From NCBI GenBank assembly GCA_905339295.1, contig CAJPFI010000010.1, positions 1 to 60,522 on the forward strand: 60,522 nt of DNA. Reading direction: 5' to 3'. The stretch is from Burkholderiales bacterium. GTDB taxonomy: Bacteria > Pseudomonadota > Gammaproteobacteria > Burkholderiales > Casimicrobiaceae. Each line of letters starts with the position of its first letter. The first letter of the stretch is position 1. This document shows positions 48,350-59,760 of this stretch, piece by piece. Made by a program: the position numbers and the translations under genes. The notes beneath the pieces are model-generated. The model did no database searches. It was not told the origin of the DNA and saw nothing but the letters and a program-made list of their open reading frames with translations.

Positions 48350-49330
48350 ATGGTTCTTCGCATCGTCCACGGCGGGTTCGCCCTCGCGTTCGGTTTCGCC
48401 GTGGCCGCCGTGCCCGGGGCACGCGGCACCGACACGAGGTTTCCCGAACGGCCGGTCAAGCTCGTCGCCGCCCAGGAGCCGGGCACGGCGACCGACAAGG
48501 TATCGCGCATCCTCGCCGACGCGCTCGAGCAGCACTGGGGCACGCCCGTCGTCGTCGAGAACCGCCCCGGCGCCGCCGGCACGATCGGCGCCGTGGCGGT
48601 CGCTCGGGGCCCGCACGACGGCTACACGCTGCTCGTCGGAGGCTACTCGAATCTCGTCGTCGCACCGGCGATGCGGACGGACGTCCGCTACGACGCCACG
48701 CGCGACTACGTTCCGATCGGCCGCCTCGCGACCGTACCGTTCGTGTTCGCCGTCCATCCGTCGGTGCAGGCGCACGACCTGCCCGGGCTGGTCGCGCTCG
48801 CGCGCGCGCAGCCGGGAAAGCTCAACGTCGGGTCCCTCGGCGGTGGCGCCACCGGCATGGGCACCGCGCTGCTGGTGGCGGCCACCGGCGTCGACATGAC
48901 GCCGATCGAGTACAGGGGGGCGACGAGCGCGATCACCGATCTCGTGGCCGGCCGCATCGACTTCCTGTTCAACGAAATCGCGGCACTGGGCGTGCAGGCG
49001 AAGGCCGATCGCGTCCGTCTGCTCGCGGTCGCGACCCCGCAGCGGATCCGAGTCGCGCCCGACCTGCCCACCACCACGGAGCAGGGTTTCCCGACGGTCG
49101 TCGTCGCGCCCTGGTACGGCCTTTTCGCGCCCGCCGACGTGTCGCCCGAGGTCGCCGCGCGACTGCGCGAGGCGTTCACCGCCGCCCGCAGGTCGCCGGC
49201 GCTGCGCGAGCGGATCCATTCGCTCGGCTACGAGATGGCCGACGACGACGCGGCCTCGTTCGCCCGCCTGATCGCCGAGGACACGCGCGCCGCGCGAAGC
49301 GTGCTCAAGCCGCCGGCGGCGAGACCCTGA
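48350..49330 (+). CDS. Bug/TctC-family periplasmic receptor
   Basis: A 326-residue exported tripartite-tricarboxylate type receptor. A signal peptide (about 1-27, ending ARGTD) is followed by the family segments FPERPVKLVAAQEPG, VVVENRPGAAGTIGAVAVAR, the GGATGMGTALL pocket and a VAGRIDFLFNE stretch. ATG 48350 has CGGAGG upstream. It is divergent from the NRPS cluster and not followed by TctA/TctB, so it is an orphan receptor as is common in betaproteobacteria. The ligand is unknown, likely an organic acid. Confidence 0.88.
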   Translation: MVLRIVHGGFALAFGFAVAAVPGARGTDTRFPERPVKLVAAQEPGTATDKVSRILADALEQHWGTPVVVENRPGAAGTIGAVAVARGPHDGYTLLVGGYSNLVVAPAMRTDVRYDATRDYVPIGRLATVPFVFAVHPSVQAHDLPGLVALARAQPGKLNVGSLGGGATGMGTALLVAATGVDMTPIEYRGATSAITDLVAGRIDFLFNEIAALGVQAKADRVRLLAVATPQRIRVAPDLPTTTEQGFPTVVVAPWYGLFAPADVSPEVAARLREAFTAARRSPALRERIHSLGYEMADDDAASFARLIAEDTRAARSVLKPPAARP

Positions 49331-49406
49331 CCGGCCTGAGCGGGTCCGCGCCGCAGGCGGTGCCCTCGATCCGCGCGATGTCGGCTCGCGGGGCGACGCC
49401 GCGGCG

Positions 49407-51305
49407 TCAGTTCGCTCCGAGCGCGGCGCGGATCTGCTCGAGCGCCGCCGGATCCTCGATCGTCGTCAGGTCGCCCGGGTCGCGGCCCTCGGCGAGCGCC
49501 TGGATCGAGCGGCGAAGCAGCTTCCCCGAGCGTGTCTTCGGCAGGAGCGTCACGAAGTGCACCGCGCCCGGCCGCGCGATCGCGCCGAGCTCGCGGTCGA
49601 CGGTGTCCATCACTTCCTTGCGCATCGCGGCCATCCCGGCGGGCGTCGCCACCTTCGACGGATCCTTCAGCACGGCGAACGCGACCGGGACCTGGCCCTT
49701 GACCGGGTCCGCGACGCCGACCACCGCGACTTCGGCGACCCCGCTGTGCGCCTGCACCGCCTCCTCGATCTCGCGCGTGCCGAGGCGGTGCCCGGCGACG
49801 TTGATCACGTCGTCGGTGCGCCCGAGCACGAAATAGTAATCGTCGCGGTCGCGCGTCGCCCAGTCGAACGTCGCGTAGAGCAGGCGGTCGCGGAAGGTCG
49901 AGAAGTAGGTATCGACGAACCGTTCGTCGTCGCCCCACACGGTGGTCATGCAGCCCGGCGGCAGCGGCGGCGCGATCATCAGCACGCCCTTCTCGTCGCT
50001 CCCCACGTCCGCTCCCGAGGCCTCGCTCACCAGCCGCACGTCGTAGCCGTAGACCGGGAAGGACGGGCTGCCGAACTTGCGCGGGGTCTCCTCGACGCCG
50101 GGCTGCGCCGACAGGATCGGCCAGCCGGTCTCCGTCTGCCAGTAGTTGTCGACGATGGCGACGCCCAGCGCGTCGGCCGCCCAGCGCGCGGTCGGTTCGT
50201 CGAGCGGCTCGCCGGCGAGGAACAGGTACGCGAGCGACGACAGGTCGTGCCCCTTCATGAACGCGGGGTCCTGCTTCTTCAGCACGCGGATCGCGGTCGG
50301 CGAGCTGAACATCGTCCTGACCTTGCGCTCGGCGACGATCCTCCACCAGATGCCGGGATCGGGCCGGATCGGCAGGCCCTCGTACATGATCGTCGTCGTC
50401 CCGTTGATCAGCGGGCCGTAGACGATGTACGAGTGACCGACGACCCAGCCGATGTCGGACGTCGTGAACATCGTGTCGCCGGGATCGAGGCAGAAGATGC
50501 GCCGCATCGACGAGGCGAGCGCCACCAGGTAGCCGCCGGTGTCGCGCTGGACGCCCTTCGGCTTGCCCGTCGTGCCCGACGTGTAGAGGATGTACGACGG
50601 CTCGGACGACTCGAGCCACGCGCACGGCACGCGGGCATCCAGGTGCCGCGCGCGCTCCGACGCGTAGTCGACGTCGCGCCCGGGCGTGCGCGCCATCGCG
50701 CGGTCGAGGCCGCGGTCGACGATCAGCACCTTCGCGGGGGGGTGCCGCGCGAGCCGCAGCGCCTCGTCGACGAGGTGCTTGTACGGCACGGCCTTGCCGC
50801 CGCGCATCCCCGCGTCGGACGTGACCATCGCGCGGGGGCGCGCGTCGTCGATGCGCGTCGCGAGCGACGCGGCCGCGAAGCCCCCGAAGACGACCGAGTG
50901 GATGGCGCCGATCCGCGCGCACGCGAGCATCGCGAACGCCGCCTCGGCGATCATCGGCATGTAGATGAGCACGCGGTCGCCCCGCGCGACGCCGAGCGAG
51001 GCGAGCACGGCCGCCATCCGGTTGACCTCGGCGTGAAGGTCCGCGTACGTGTAGGTGCGCTCCTCGCCGGTCTCGGTCGACAGGTAGACGAGTGCCGGCT
51101 GCGCCGCGCGGTCCGCGAGGTGCCGGTCGACCGCGTTGTGGCACAGGTTGGTGCGGCCGCCGACGAACCATCGCGCGAAAGGCGGCTTCGAGTAGTCGAG
51201 CACCTGCGCGTACGGCTCGTGCCAGTCGACGAGCGCGGCCTCGGCGCGCCAGAAGGCGTCGCGGTCGGCAAGCGAGCGCCGGTGAAATTCTCGGTAGGTC
51301 GTCAT
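49407..51305 (-). CDS. prpE: Propionyl-CoA synthetase
   Basis: A 632-residue acyl-CoA synthetase of the acetyl-CoA-synthetase-like group. The N-terminal FHRRSLADRDAFW and NLCHNAVDRH resemble PrpE. Core motifs are YTSGTTGKPKGVQRD, WQTETGWP and GRTDDVINVAGHRLGT. The catalytic, acetylation-prone lysine is in PKTRSGKLLRR near 592. It converts propionate (or acrylate/3-hydroxypropionate) to the CoA ester. GGAG precedes the ATG at 51305. It is 275 bp downstream of acuI on the same strand; the pair fits acrylate/propionate use. Acetate from PhnA could be a secondary substrate. Confidence 0.92.
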   Translation of the reverse strand: MTTYREFHRRSLADRDAFWRAEAALVDWHEPYAQVLDYSKPPFARWFVGGRTNLCHNAVDRHLADRAAQPALVYLSTETGEERTYTYADLHAEVNRMAAVLASLGVARGDRVLIYMPMIAEAAFAMLACARIGAIHSVVFGGFAAASLATRIDDARPRAMVTSDAGMRGGKAVPYKHLVDEALRLARHPPAKVLIVDRGLDRAMARTPGRDVDYASERARHLDARVPCAWLESSEPSYILYTSGTTGKPKGVQRDTGGYLVALASSMRRIFCLDPGDTMFTTSDIGWVVGHSYIVYGPLINGTTTIMYEGLPIRPDPGIWWRIVAERKVRTMFSSPTAIRVLKKQDPAFMKGHDLSSLAYLFLAGEPLDEPTARWAADALGVAIVDNYWQTETGWPILSAQPGVEETPRKFGSPSFPVYGYDVRLVSEASGADVGSDEKGVLMIAPPLPPGCMTTVWGDDERFVDTYFSTFRDRLLYATFDWATRDRDDYYFVLGRTDDVINVAGHRLGTREIEEAVQAHSGVAEVAVVGVADPVKGQVPVAFAVLKDPSKVATPAGMAAMRKEVMDTVDRELGAIARPGAVHFVTLLPKTRSGKLLRRSIQALAEGRDPGDLTTIEDPAALEQIRAALGAN

Positions 51306-51527
51306 GGCGTTCGTCTCCGGTTCCTGTGCGCGGCGGGAAGGTGCGCTCCCGCGGCCGCCCGCCATCGTCGCCGCGAAGCGCCTCCGGCGTCCTTGCGCCC
51401 GGTCAAGCCCCGAGGTCGGCCCCGTTCGACCGGGTCCGTCAGGCAGGGACGAATGCCGGGACCCCTCCGGCGGCGGCGGGAACGCGAAGAACGCGGCGGT
51501 CCCCCTCCCTCGCCGTCCCGCCCCGGG

Positions 51528-51546
51528 CGGGTCGTGGAGCGACCCG
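51528..51546. terminator. Hairpin after acuI
   Basis: CGGGTCG and CGACCCG form a 7-bp stem with a 5-nt loop, 35 bp past the acuI stop. It lies in the 275-bp acuI-prpE gap, where I see no other element. No T-run follows, so the termination role is tentative. Confidence 0.4.
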
Positions 51547-51580
51547 TCGCATCCCGTCGCCCACGTCGGACTCCTGATCC

Positions 51581-52588
51581 CTACGGATGCGTGTCGTGCC
51601 CGATCCGAACGACCGTCCGTCCCCGCACCATGCCCTTCAGGTACGCGTCGAAGTGCGTCGGCAGGTCCTCGAAGTCGATCGTGCGCACCTGGTCGTGCAC
51701 GCGGTCGGGCCGCCAGTCGAAGGCGAGCTTGTTCCACAGCGTCTGGCGAAGCGACATCGGGCAGTTCGCGCTGTCGGTGCCGAGCAGGTGCACGCCGCGC
51801 AGGATGAACGGCGCGACGGTGGTGTTGAGCTTCATGTCGGATACCAGCCCCACGGCCGCGACGGTGCCTGCGACCTTCTGCATCGACAGGAGCCACGCGA
51901 GGATGTCGCCGCCCAGGTTGTCGACGGCGCCGGCATAGGTCGCCGGCCCGAGCGGACGGATCTTCGCGAGGTCGATCGACTGGCGCGCCAGGACCTCGGT
52001 CGCGCCGATCGACCTGAGCCACGCCGCCTCCTTGTCCGCCTTGCCGGTGATGGCGACGACCTGGTAGCCGAGCTTCGCGAGGATCTCGACCGCGACGCAA
52101 CCCACGCCGCCGGTGGCGCCGGTGACCGCGACCGGCCCGTTGGCCGGCTTCAGGCCGTTGTGCTGCATCAGGTGGATCGCCTGCGCCGCGGTGAAGCCGG
52201 CCGTGCCCAGCGTCATCGCGTCGAAGGCGGTCATGCTCTCGGGGCGGCGCACGATCCAGTCGCCCGGGACGCGGACGTACTCGCCGTAGCCGCCGTCGTG
52301 CGCGACGCCCATGTCGTAGGCGTGCACGATGACCTTGTCGCCCTTCTTCCAGCGCGGATCGGACGAGGTCTCGACCGTGCCGGACATGTCGATGCCGGCC
52401 ACGGTCGGGAACTTGCGCATGATCTTCCCGGTGCCGTTGTGCGAGAGCGCGTCCTTGAAGTTGATCGTCGAGTACTTGGTGCGCACGACGACGTCGCCCG
52501 GGTCGAGCTCGCCGATCGTCATGTCGACGAAGCGGCTCGACACCTTGCCGTTCTCCTCGAACGTGCGGTAGGCCTTGAAGGTCGGCAC
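51581..52588 (-). CDS. acuI: Acryloyl-CoA reductase, AcuI/YhdH family
   Basis: A 335-residue medium-chain NADPH-dependent reductase that turns acryloyl-CoA into propionyl-CoA. Visible are the N-terminal GroES-like fold (YSTINFKDALSHNGTGKIMRKFP), the loop AYDMGVAHDGGYGEYVRVP, the Rossmann motif VTGATGGVGCVAVEIL and the conserved ending TVVRIGHDTHP. The GTG start has GAGGAG upstream. With prpE it could form an acrylate/3-hydroxypropionate branch or detoxify acryloyl-CoA. It is 33 bp downstream of zapE. Confidence 0.92.
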   Translation of the reverse strand: MPTFKAYRTFEENGKVSSRFVDMTIGELDPGDVVVRTKYSTINFKDALSHNGTGKIMRKFPTVAGIDMSGTVETSSDPRWKKGDKVIVHAYDMGVAHDGGYGEYVRVPGDWIVRRPESMTAFDAMTLGTAGFTAAQAIHLMQHNGLKPANGPVAVTGATGGVGCVAVEILAKLGYQVVAITGKADKEAAWLRSIGATEVLARQSIDLAKIRPLGPATYAGAVDNLGGDILAWLLSMQKVAGTVAAVGLVSDMKLNTTVAPFILRGVHLLGTDSANCPMSLRQTLWNKLAFDWRPDRVHDQVRTIDFEDLPTHFDAYLKGMVRGRTVVRIGHDTHP

Positions 52589-52621
52589 GGGGTTCTCCTC
52601 GGTAATGGTCGGGTCGGGAAG

Positions 52622-53767
52622 CTACGCGGTCGCGGCGGACGCCTCGGCGGGCGCCCGCTCGCCGCTCATGTGGGGTTGCGCCATGTAGTCGCGCGTGCGC
52701 ATCTCGGCGAGCCGGCTCGCGGTGCGCGGGAACTCGTGCGCCGCGGGGCCCTCGCGGTAGAGCGCCCCGGCCTCGACCGCGGCGGAGGCCACGAGCTTGA
52801 CGCGATGGTCGTAGAGGATGTCGACGAGCCAGGTGAACCGGCGCGCCTGGTCGGCCGTCGCGGGACCGAGCGCGGGGATGCCCGACACGAACACGACGGC
52901 GAAGCGCCGCGCGATCTCGAGGTAGTCGCGCTGCGACCGGGGGCCGTCGCACAGCGCCGCGAAATCGAACCACACGGCGCTGCCCGCGCGCCGCCGCGCC
53001 GGGATCGTGCGTCCCTCGATCGCGAGCCGCCGGTCCTCGTCGGGACCGCAGGCCATCGCGTCGAAGGCCCGCGCGAGCTCGGCGTCGGCGCCCGCCCCGG
53101 CCGGCACGAGATAGCTCCGCGTGTGCTCGAGGGCGCGCAGCCGGTAATCGGTGCCGCCGTCGACCTCGACGACGTCGAGCTCGCGCTCGATCAGCTCGAT
53201 CGCCGGGACGAACCTGTCGCGCTGGAGGCCGTCCGGCCAGAGCCGGTCGGGGCGGAAATTCGACGTCATCACGAACACGGTGCCGCGGTCGACGAGCGCG
53301 TCGAGCAGGCGCCCCAGGATCATCGCGTCGGCGATGTCGGACACGTGGAACTCGTCGAAGCAGATCAGCCGGTGCCGCTTCGCGACGCGCTCGGCCACCG
53401 TCGCGAGCGGATCCTCCTCGTGCCTGAGCGTCGCGAGCTCGACGTGCACGTCGCGCATGAACGCGTGGAAATGGATGCGCGACTTGCGCCGGATCGCGAC
53501 GGCGCCGAAGAACGCGTCCATCAGCATGCTCTTGCCGCGTCCGACGCCGCCCCACAGGTAGACGCCGTGCGGGACCGGGGGCGGCGAGATCAGGCGCTTG
53601 AGCGTGGACTGGCGCGCCTCGCGGAAAGCCGCGAGCTCGCCGGCGAGCCGGTCGAGGCGCGCGGCAGCGGCACGCTGCGCGGGGTCCGGCGCGCTTCCCC
53701 GCGCGCCGAGGTGTCGCGCGAGGAACGCGCCGACGCGCTGGCCGGCTGCGGCTTCGGATTCCCCCAC
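52622..53767 (-). CDS. zapE: AFG1-family ATPase ZapE
   Basis: A 381-residue cytosolic P-loop ATPase linked to Z-ring dynamics at late division. Walker A GGVGRGKSMLMD (about 73-84), Walker B LICFDEFHV, the sensor MTSNFRP and the RRFTWLVDILYD C-terminal segment match the family. It follows lpdA by about 110 bp, the usual place in betaproteobacteria downstream of the 2-oxoglutarate dehydrogenase genes. The start is GTG 53767. Confidence 0.94.
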   Translation of the reverse strand: MGESEAAAGQRVGAFLARHLGARGSAPDPAQRAAAARLDRLAGELAAFREARQSTLKRLISPPPVPHGVYLWGGVGRGKSMLMDAFFGAVAIRRKSRIHFHAFMRDVHVELATLRHEEDPLATVAERVAKRHRLICFDEFHVSDIADAMILGRLLDALVDRGTVFVMTSNFRPDRLWPDGLQRDRFVPAIELIERELDVVEVDGGTDYRLRALEHTRSYLVPAGAGADAELARAFDAMACGPDEDRRLAIEGRTIPARRRAGSAVWFDFAALCDGPRSQRDYLEIARRFAVVFVSGIPALGPATADQARRFTWLVDILYDHRVKLVASAAVEAGALYREGPAAHEFPRTASRLAEMRTRDYMAQPHMSGERAPAEASAATA

Positions 53768-53876
53768 GGCTGCGATCTTACCGCCAATCCGCGGAGGGAT
53801 TCACGCGGCGGCGCGAAAGCGATCGCCCGCCGCGTCGCCGGTTCGCCGCGCCTCGATCCCCGCGCCGCGGTCAGGG

Positions 53877-55304
53877 TCAGAGATTGAGCGTCCGCCCGGC
53901 GACGGCCAGCGCGGCCTCCCGGGTCGCTTCGGACAGCGTCGGGTGCGCGTGGCAGATGCGGGCGATGTCCTCCGACGACGCGCCGAACTCCATCGCCATC
54001 ACGCCCTCGGCGATCAGCTCGGACGCGAGCGGCCCGATCGCGTGCATGCCGAGCACGCGGTCGGTCGCGGCGTCGGCGAGGATCTTGACGAATCCGGTCG
54101 CCTCGCCCATCGCGCGCGCGCGGCCGTTCGCACTGAACGGGAAGCTGCCCCCCCGGTACGCGACGCCGTCGGCCCTGAGCTGCTGCTCGGTCCTGCCGAC
54201 CCACGCGATCTCGGGCGACGTGTAGATCACCCACGGGATCGTGCCGAAGTCGACGTGCGGATGCTGGCCCGCGATGCGCTCGGCCACCGCCACGCCCTCG
54301 TCCTCGGCCTTGTGCGCGAGCATCGGCCCGCGCACGACGTCGCCGACCGCCCACACGCCGGGCAGGTTGGTGCGGCACTCGCCGTCCACGGCAACGAAGC
54401 CGCGCTCGTCGATCGTGAGCCCGACCGCGTCGGCGCCCAGCCCCGCCGTTCGCGGCGCGCGGCCGATCGACACGATCAGCCGGTCGAACACGCTCGTCTG
54501 CGCGGCGCCCTGCGCGTCGGTCCATTCGACCGTCGCGCCGGACTTGCCGGTCGCGACCGACGAGATCGTCGCGCCCGTGTGGATCGCGAGCCCCTGCTTC
54601 GCGAACGCCTTGTGCGCCTCCTTCGCCACCGCCTCGTCGGCCGCGCCGAGGAACGCGGGCAGCGCCTCGAGCACGGTGACCTCGGCGCCGAGCCTGCGCC
54701 AGACGCTCCCCATCTCGAGGCCGACCACGCCCGCGCCGACGACGCCGAGCCGCTTCGGGACCGAGGGAATCGCGAGCGCTCCCGCGTTGTCGAGCACGAG
54801 CCGGTGGTCGAACGGCACGCCCGGCAGCGCGCGCGGTACCGACCCCGTGGCGACGATGACGTTCCTCGCGACGAGCGTCGCCGGCGCGGCCCCCTCGACC
54901 GAGATCGTCCACGCGTCGCCCGCCTTTCCGGTGAAGCTGCCGCGGCCGTGATGGAACGCGACCTTGTTCTTCTTGAACAGCCACAGGATGCCGTCGTTGT
55001 TCTGCGCGACGACCTTGTCCTTGCGCGCGAGCATGCGTCCGACGTCGATCGACAGGCCCTTGACGTCGATGCCGTGCTGCGCGAATCCGTGACCCGCGTG
55101 TGCGAAGTTCTCGGACGACTGCAGGAGCGCCTTCGACGGGATGCATCCGACGTTCGTGCACGTGCCGCCCGGGGCGGGCTTTCCGCCGTCGCGCGACCCG
55201 TCGTCGATGCACGCGGTCGAGAATCCGAGTTGCGCGGCGCGGATGGCGGCGATGTAGCCTCCCGGGCCCGCGCCGATGACCACCACGTCGTATTGTTGGC
55301 TCAT
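53877..55304 (-). CDS. lpdA: Dihydrolipoyl dehydrogenase (E3)
   Basis: A 475-residue FAD-dependent disulfide reductase that reoxidises the lipoyl groups of the 2-oxoglutarate dehydrogenase complex with NAD. FAD motif [15 protein letters not shown], redox cysteines C49 and C54 ([13 protein letters not shown]), the NAD motif [15 protein letters not shown] and the C-terminal His-Glu pair [14 protein letters not shown] are present. ATG 55304 has AAGGAT upstream; an ATG seven codons earlier is possible. It is 185 bp downstream of sucB. Confidence 0.96.
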   Translation of the reverse strand: MSQQYDVVVIGAGPGGYIAAIRAAQLGFSTACIDDGSRDGGKPAPGGTCTNVGCIPSKALLQSSENFAHAGHGFAQHGIDVKGLSIDVGRMLARKDKVVAQNNDGILWLFKKNKVAFHHGRGSFTGKAGDAWTISVEGAAPATLVARNVIVATGSVPRALPGVPFDHRLVLDNAGALAIPSVPKRLGVVGAGVVGLEMGSVWRRLGAEVTVLEALPAFLGAADEAVAKEAHKAFAKQGLAIHTGATISSVATGKSGATVEWTDAQGAAQTSVFDRLIVSIGRAPRTAGLGADAVGLTIDERGFVAVDGECRTNLPGVWAVGDVVRGPMLAHKAEDEGVAVAERIAGQHPHVDFGTIPWVIYTSPEIAWVGRTEQQLRADGVAYRGGSFPFSANGRARAMGEATGFVKILADAATDRVLGMHAIGPLASELIAEGVMAMEFGASSEDIARICHAHPTLSEATREAALAVAGRTLNL

Positions 55305-55489
55305 GTCGGAATCCTTGCGGGCCATGGCGTCCTGCGTCGTCCTGTGGTCCGACGCGCATTCGGAGGGAAGCGGCGGCGCCGCACCGGCAGACGTCGCATG
55401 CGGACCGCGGCGCCGGTCAATCCGCCCACGCGTCGTCGGATGCGTCCTGCCGCGTCTGCGTTACCCGGTCGATGCGCAGCGTGTCGGCC

Positions 55490-56713
<1,224 letters not shown>

Positions 56714-56744
56714 GGTGGTGGAAATCCGCCGCGGGCGGCCTCGT

Positions 56745-59585
56745 TCAATGCGCGACGACCATCTCGCCCGAGGCGAGCCTGGCCGCGAACGCGTCCTCGA
56801 TCAGCTGCTTCTGCTCGGCGTTGTGCTTGGCCGCGTAGCCCACCGCCGGCGACGCCGAGATCGAGCGCCCGGCGTAGGCGAGCACCTGCGTGTCCAGGAT
56901 GTCCGCGCGCAGGTACGCGCGCAGCCGGTACCACGCGCCCTGGTTCTGCGGCTCCTCCTGGCACCAGATCACTTCCTTCGCCTTCCCGTACTTCGCGATC
57001 TCGCCCTTGAAGTCGGCGTGCGGGAACGGGTACTGCTGCTCGACCCGGACGATCGCGATGTCGTCGATCTTCGTCTCGCGCCGGTGCGCGAGCAGGTCGA
57101 AGTACACCTTGCCCGAGCACACGATCACGCGCCGCGCCTTCCTCGGGTCGATCGCGTCGACCTCGCCGATGACGCTGCGGAAACGGCCGTCGGCGAGCTC
57201 GTCCATCGTCGACACCGCCTCCTTGTGCCGCAGCAGGCTCTTCGGGCTCATCACGACGAGCGGCTTGCGGTACTGGCGGATCATCTGCCGGCGCAGCAGG
57301 TGGAAGATCTGCGCCGGCGTCGAGGGCACGACGACCTGCATGTTGTGCTGCGCGCACAGCTGCAGGTAGCGCTCGGGCCGCGCCGACGAATGCTCGGGGC
57401 CCTGCCCCTCGTAGCCGTGCGGCAGCAGCATCACGAGTCCGCAGACGCGGCCCCACTTGACCTCGCCGGAGCTGATGAACTGATCGATGACGACCTGCGC
57501 GCCGTTGGCGAAATCGCCGAACTGCGCCTCCCAGACGACGAGCCGTCCCGGATCCGACGTCGCATAGCCGTATTCGAACGCCAGCACGGCATTCTCCGTC
57601 AGCACCGAGTCGATCACCTCGATCGCCGGCTGGTCCGCCTTCACATGCTCCAGCGGCACGAACGAGCCGCTGTCCCACTTCTCGCGGTTCTGGTCGTGCA
57701 GCACGGCATGGCGGTGCGAGAACGTGCCGCGGCCGACGTCCTCGCCGGACAGACGCACGCCGTAGCCCTGGTCCAGCAGCGTCGCGTAGGCGAGCGTCTC
57801 GCCCATGCCCCAGTCGAGCGGCATCCGGCCCTCGCCCATCGCGCGCCGGTCGGCGACGACGCGCTCGACGCGCGAGTGGAGCTTGAACTCGGGCGGGATC
57901 GTCGCGAGCTTTGCGGCGATCTCGGCGAGACGCGCCTTCGGGACGCGCGTGTCGCACGGGTCGGTCCAGTGGCGGCCCTTGTACGGCGACCAGTCGACGG
58001 TGAACGGCGGCTTGTAGTTCGACAGCACCGTGCTGTTCGTGTGCTGGCCGCGGTCCATCGCGGCGCGGTAGGCCGCGACCATCGCGTCGGCGTCGCCCGC
58101 CGAGATCACGCCGGCCTGCTCGAGGCGGTCGGCGTACAGCTTGCGCGTGCCCGGGTGCGCGTGGATCTTCTTGTACATCAGCGGCTGCGTGACCATCGGC
58201 TCGTCGGCCTCGTTGTGCCCGTAGCGGCGGAAGCACACGAGGTCGATGAACACGTCCTTGTGGAACTTCTGACGGTACTCGAGCGCGATGTCGATCGCGA
58301 GCAGGCAGGTCTCCGGGTCGTCGGCGTTGACGTGCATGACCGGCGCGTCGACCATCTTGGCCACGTCGGTGCAGTAGAGCGTGCCGCGGGTGTCGCGCGG
58401 GTCGGAGGTCGTGAACCCGATCTGGTTGTTGACGACGATGTGGAGGGTCCCGCCGGTGTAGTAGCCGCGGGTCTGCGCCATGTTCAGGCATTCCTGGTTG
58501 ACGCCCTGCCCTGCGATCGCGGCATCGCCGTGGATCACGACCGGCAGCACCTGGTCGCCCATCCGGTCGCCGCGGCGGTGCTGGCGAGCGCGCACGCTGC
58601 CCTCGACCACCGGGTTCACGATCTCGAGGTGCGACGGGTTGAACGCCAGCGTGACGTGGACCGGCCCGCCCGGCGTCGCCACGTCGGACGAGAAGCCCTG
58701 GTGGTACTTGACGTCGCCCGCCGGCAATTCCTGCGCGCCCTTGCCCTCGAACTCGGAGAACAGGTCGGCCGGCATCTTGCCCAGCGTGTTGACCAGCACG
58801 TTCAGGCGGCCGCGGTGCGCCATGCCCATCACGATCTCCTGCACGCCGGCCGCGCCGGCGCGCTGGATCAGGTGGTCGAGCATCGGGATCATCGTGTCGC
58901 CGCCCTCGCCGGAGAAGCGCTTCTGCCCGACGTACTTCGTGTGCAGGTAGCGCTCGAGCGTCTCGGCCGCGGTCAGCCGCTCGAGGACGTGCCGCCGCTC
59001 GGCCGGCGTGAACGAGGGCCGCGCGCGCGTGGGCTCGACGCGCTCCTGCAGGTAACGGCGCGTCGCGGTGTCCGAGACGTACATGTACTCGAGGCCGAAC
59101 GTGTGCGTGTACGTGTCGCGCAGCGCCGCCTGGATGTCGCGCAGGCGCATGCGCGCCGGCCCGGCCTTGAGCGAGCCGACGTCGAACTCGGTGTCGAGGT
59201 CGGCCTCCGAGAAGCCGTAGGTGCGCAGGTCGAGGTCGGCGATGTAAGGCGGCTCGTGGCGCTTGAGCGGGTCGAGGTCGGCGTGGAAGAAGCCCAGCGT
59301 CCGGAACTTGCTGATCAGCCGCAGCACCAGTACCTGCTTCGCCATCGTCGTCGAGTCGACCATCGCGCCCTGCGCGCGCCGGCTCCTGCCCAGCTCGACG
59401 AACGAGGCGACCACCGGCGCGTGCGCGACGTCCTGCGCGTCGCCGCGCAATTCGGCGAAGTACCCGGCCCATTCGGCCGGGACCGAGCCCGGATGCGACA
59501 GCCAGGTCTCGTAGAGCTCCTCGATGAACGGCGCATTCGCGCCGAACAGGCTGCTCGACGACTCCCACTCCTTCATGATGCCCAT
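56745..59585 (-). CDS. sucA: 2-oxoglutarate dehydrogenase E1
   Basis: A 946-residue thiamine-diphosphate enzyme that decarboxylates 2-oxoglutarate and passes the succinyl unit to SucB. The N-terminal [20 protein letters not shown] binds E2. The ThDP site shows [11 protein letters not shown], the GDAAIAGQG-type loop, and HVNADDPE; the C-terminal half has [31 protein letters not shown] 59585 has GAGGTG 5 bases upstream; a second start three codons later is possible. It is 175 bp downstream of gltA. The 2-oxoglutarate semialdehyde from the uronate route would, once oxidised elsewhere, enter here. Confidence 0.97.
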   Translation of the reverse strand: MGIMKEWESSSSLFGANAPFIEELYETWLSHPGSVPAEWAGYFAELRGDAQDVAHAPVVASFVELGRSRRAQGAMVDSTTMAKQVLVLRLISKFRTLGFFHADLDPLKRHEPPYIADLDLRTYGFSEADLDTEFDVGSLKAGPARMRLRDIQAALRDTYTHTFGLEYMYVSDTATRRYLQERVEPTRARPSFTPAERRHVLERLTAAETLERYLHTKYVGQKRFSGEGGDTMIPMLDHLIQRAGAAGVQEIVMGMAHRGRLNVLVNTLGKMPADLFSEFEGKGAQELPAGDVKYHQGFSSDVATPGGPVHVTLAFNPSHLEIVNPVVEGSVRARQHRRGDRMGDQVLPVVIHGDAAIAGQGVNQECLNMAQTRGYYTGGTLHIVVNNQIGFTTSDPRDTRGTLYCTDVAKMVDAPVMHVNADDPETCLLAIDIALEYRQKFHKDVFIDLVCFRRYGHNEADEPMVTQPLMYKKIHAHPGTRKLYADRLEQAGVISAGDADAMVAAYRAAMDRGQHTNSTVLSNYKPPFTVDWSPYKGRHWTDPCDTRVPKARLAEIAAKLATIPPEFKLHSRVERVVADRRAMGEGRMPLDWGMGETLAYATLLDQGYGVRLSGEDVGRGTFSHRHAVLHDQNREKWDSGSFVPLEHVKADQPAIEVIDSVLTENAVLAFEYGYATSDPGRLVVWEAQFGDFANGAQVVIDQFISSGEVKWGRVCGLVMLLPHGYEGQGPEHSSARPERYLQLCAQHNMQVVVPSTPAQIFHLLRRQMIRQYRKPLVVMSPKSLLRHKEAVSTMDELADGRFRSVIGEVDAIDPRKARRVIVCSGKVYFDLLAHRRETKIDDIAIVRVEQQYPFPHADFKGEIAKYGKAKEVIWCQEEPQNQGAWYRLRAYLRADILDTQVLAYAGRSISASPAVGYAAKHNAEQKQLIEDAFAARLASGEMVVAH

Positions 59586-59623
59586 TGCGTCACCTCGTTC
59601 CTGGCCCGGACTCCGGCTACGTC

Positions 59624-59746
59624 GGGGCCGGACCCCGAATCCGATTCGGCCGCGGCTGCGGTGCGACTCGGTCGCTTCATTGCCACTCCCTGATGTCGAT
59701 CGCCGGGTCCTCGAGGACCGGCTTCGGACCCCGGCCACCGGGGTCC
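59624..59746. repeat. Cluster of inverted repeats between gltA and sucA
   Basis: Three structures fill the gap: GGGGCCGGACCCC plus CCGAATCCGATTCGG at 59624-59649; GGTCCTCGAGGACC at 59706-59719; and GGACCCCGG-CCA-CCGGGGTCC at 59726-59746. The last has a 9-bp stem and starts 14 bp past the gltA stop, so it may act as a terminator or as a 3'-end stabiliser that separates gltA from sucA expression. The CCCCGAATCC run is shared with the element at 11009-11062. Confidence 0.6.
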
Positions 59747-59760
59747 TGCCTCTGCGACCC

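Noticed and set aside
59585-59738. N-terminal extension of sucA to 59738
   Set aside because: The added residues pass through the hairpin cluster and do not resemble E1 proteins; a ribosome site supports 59585.
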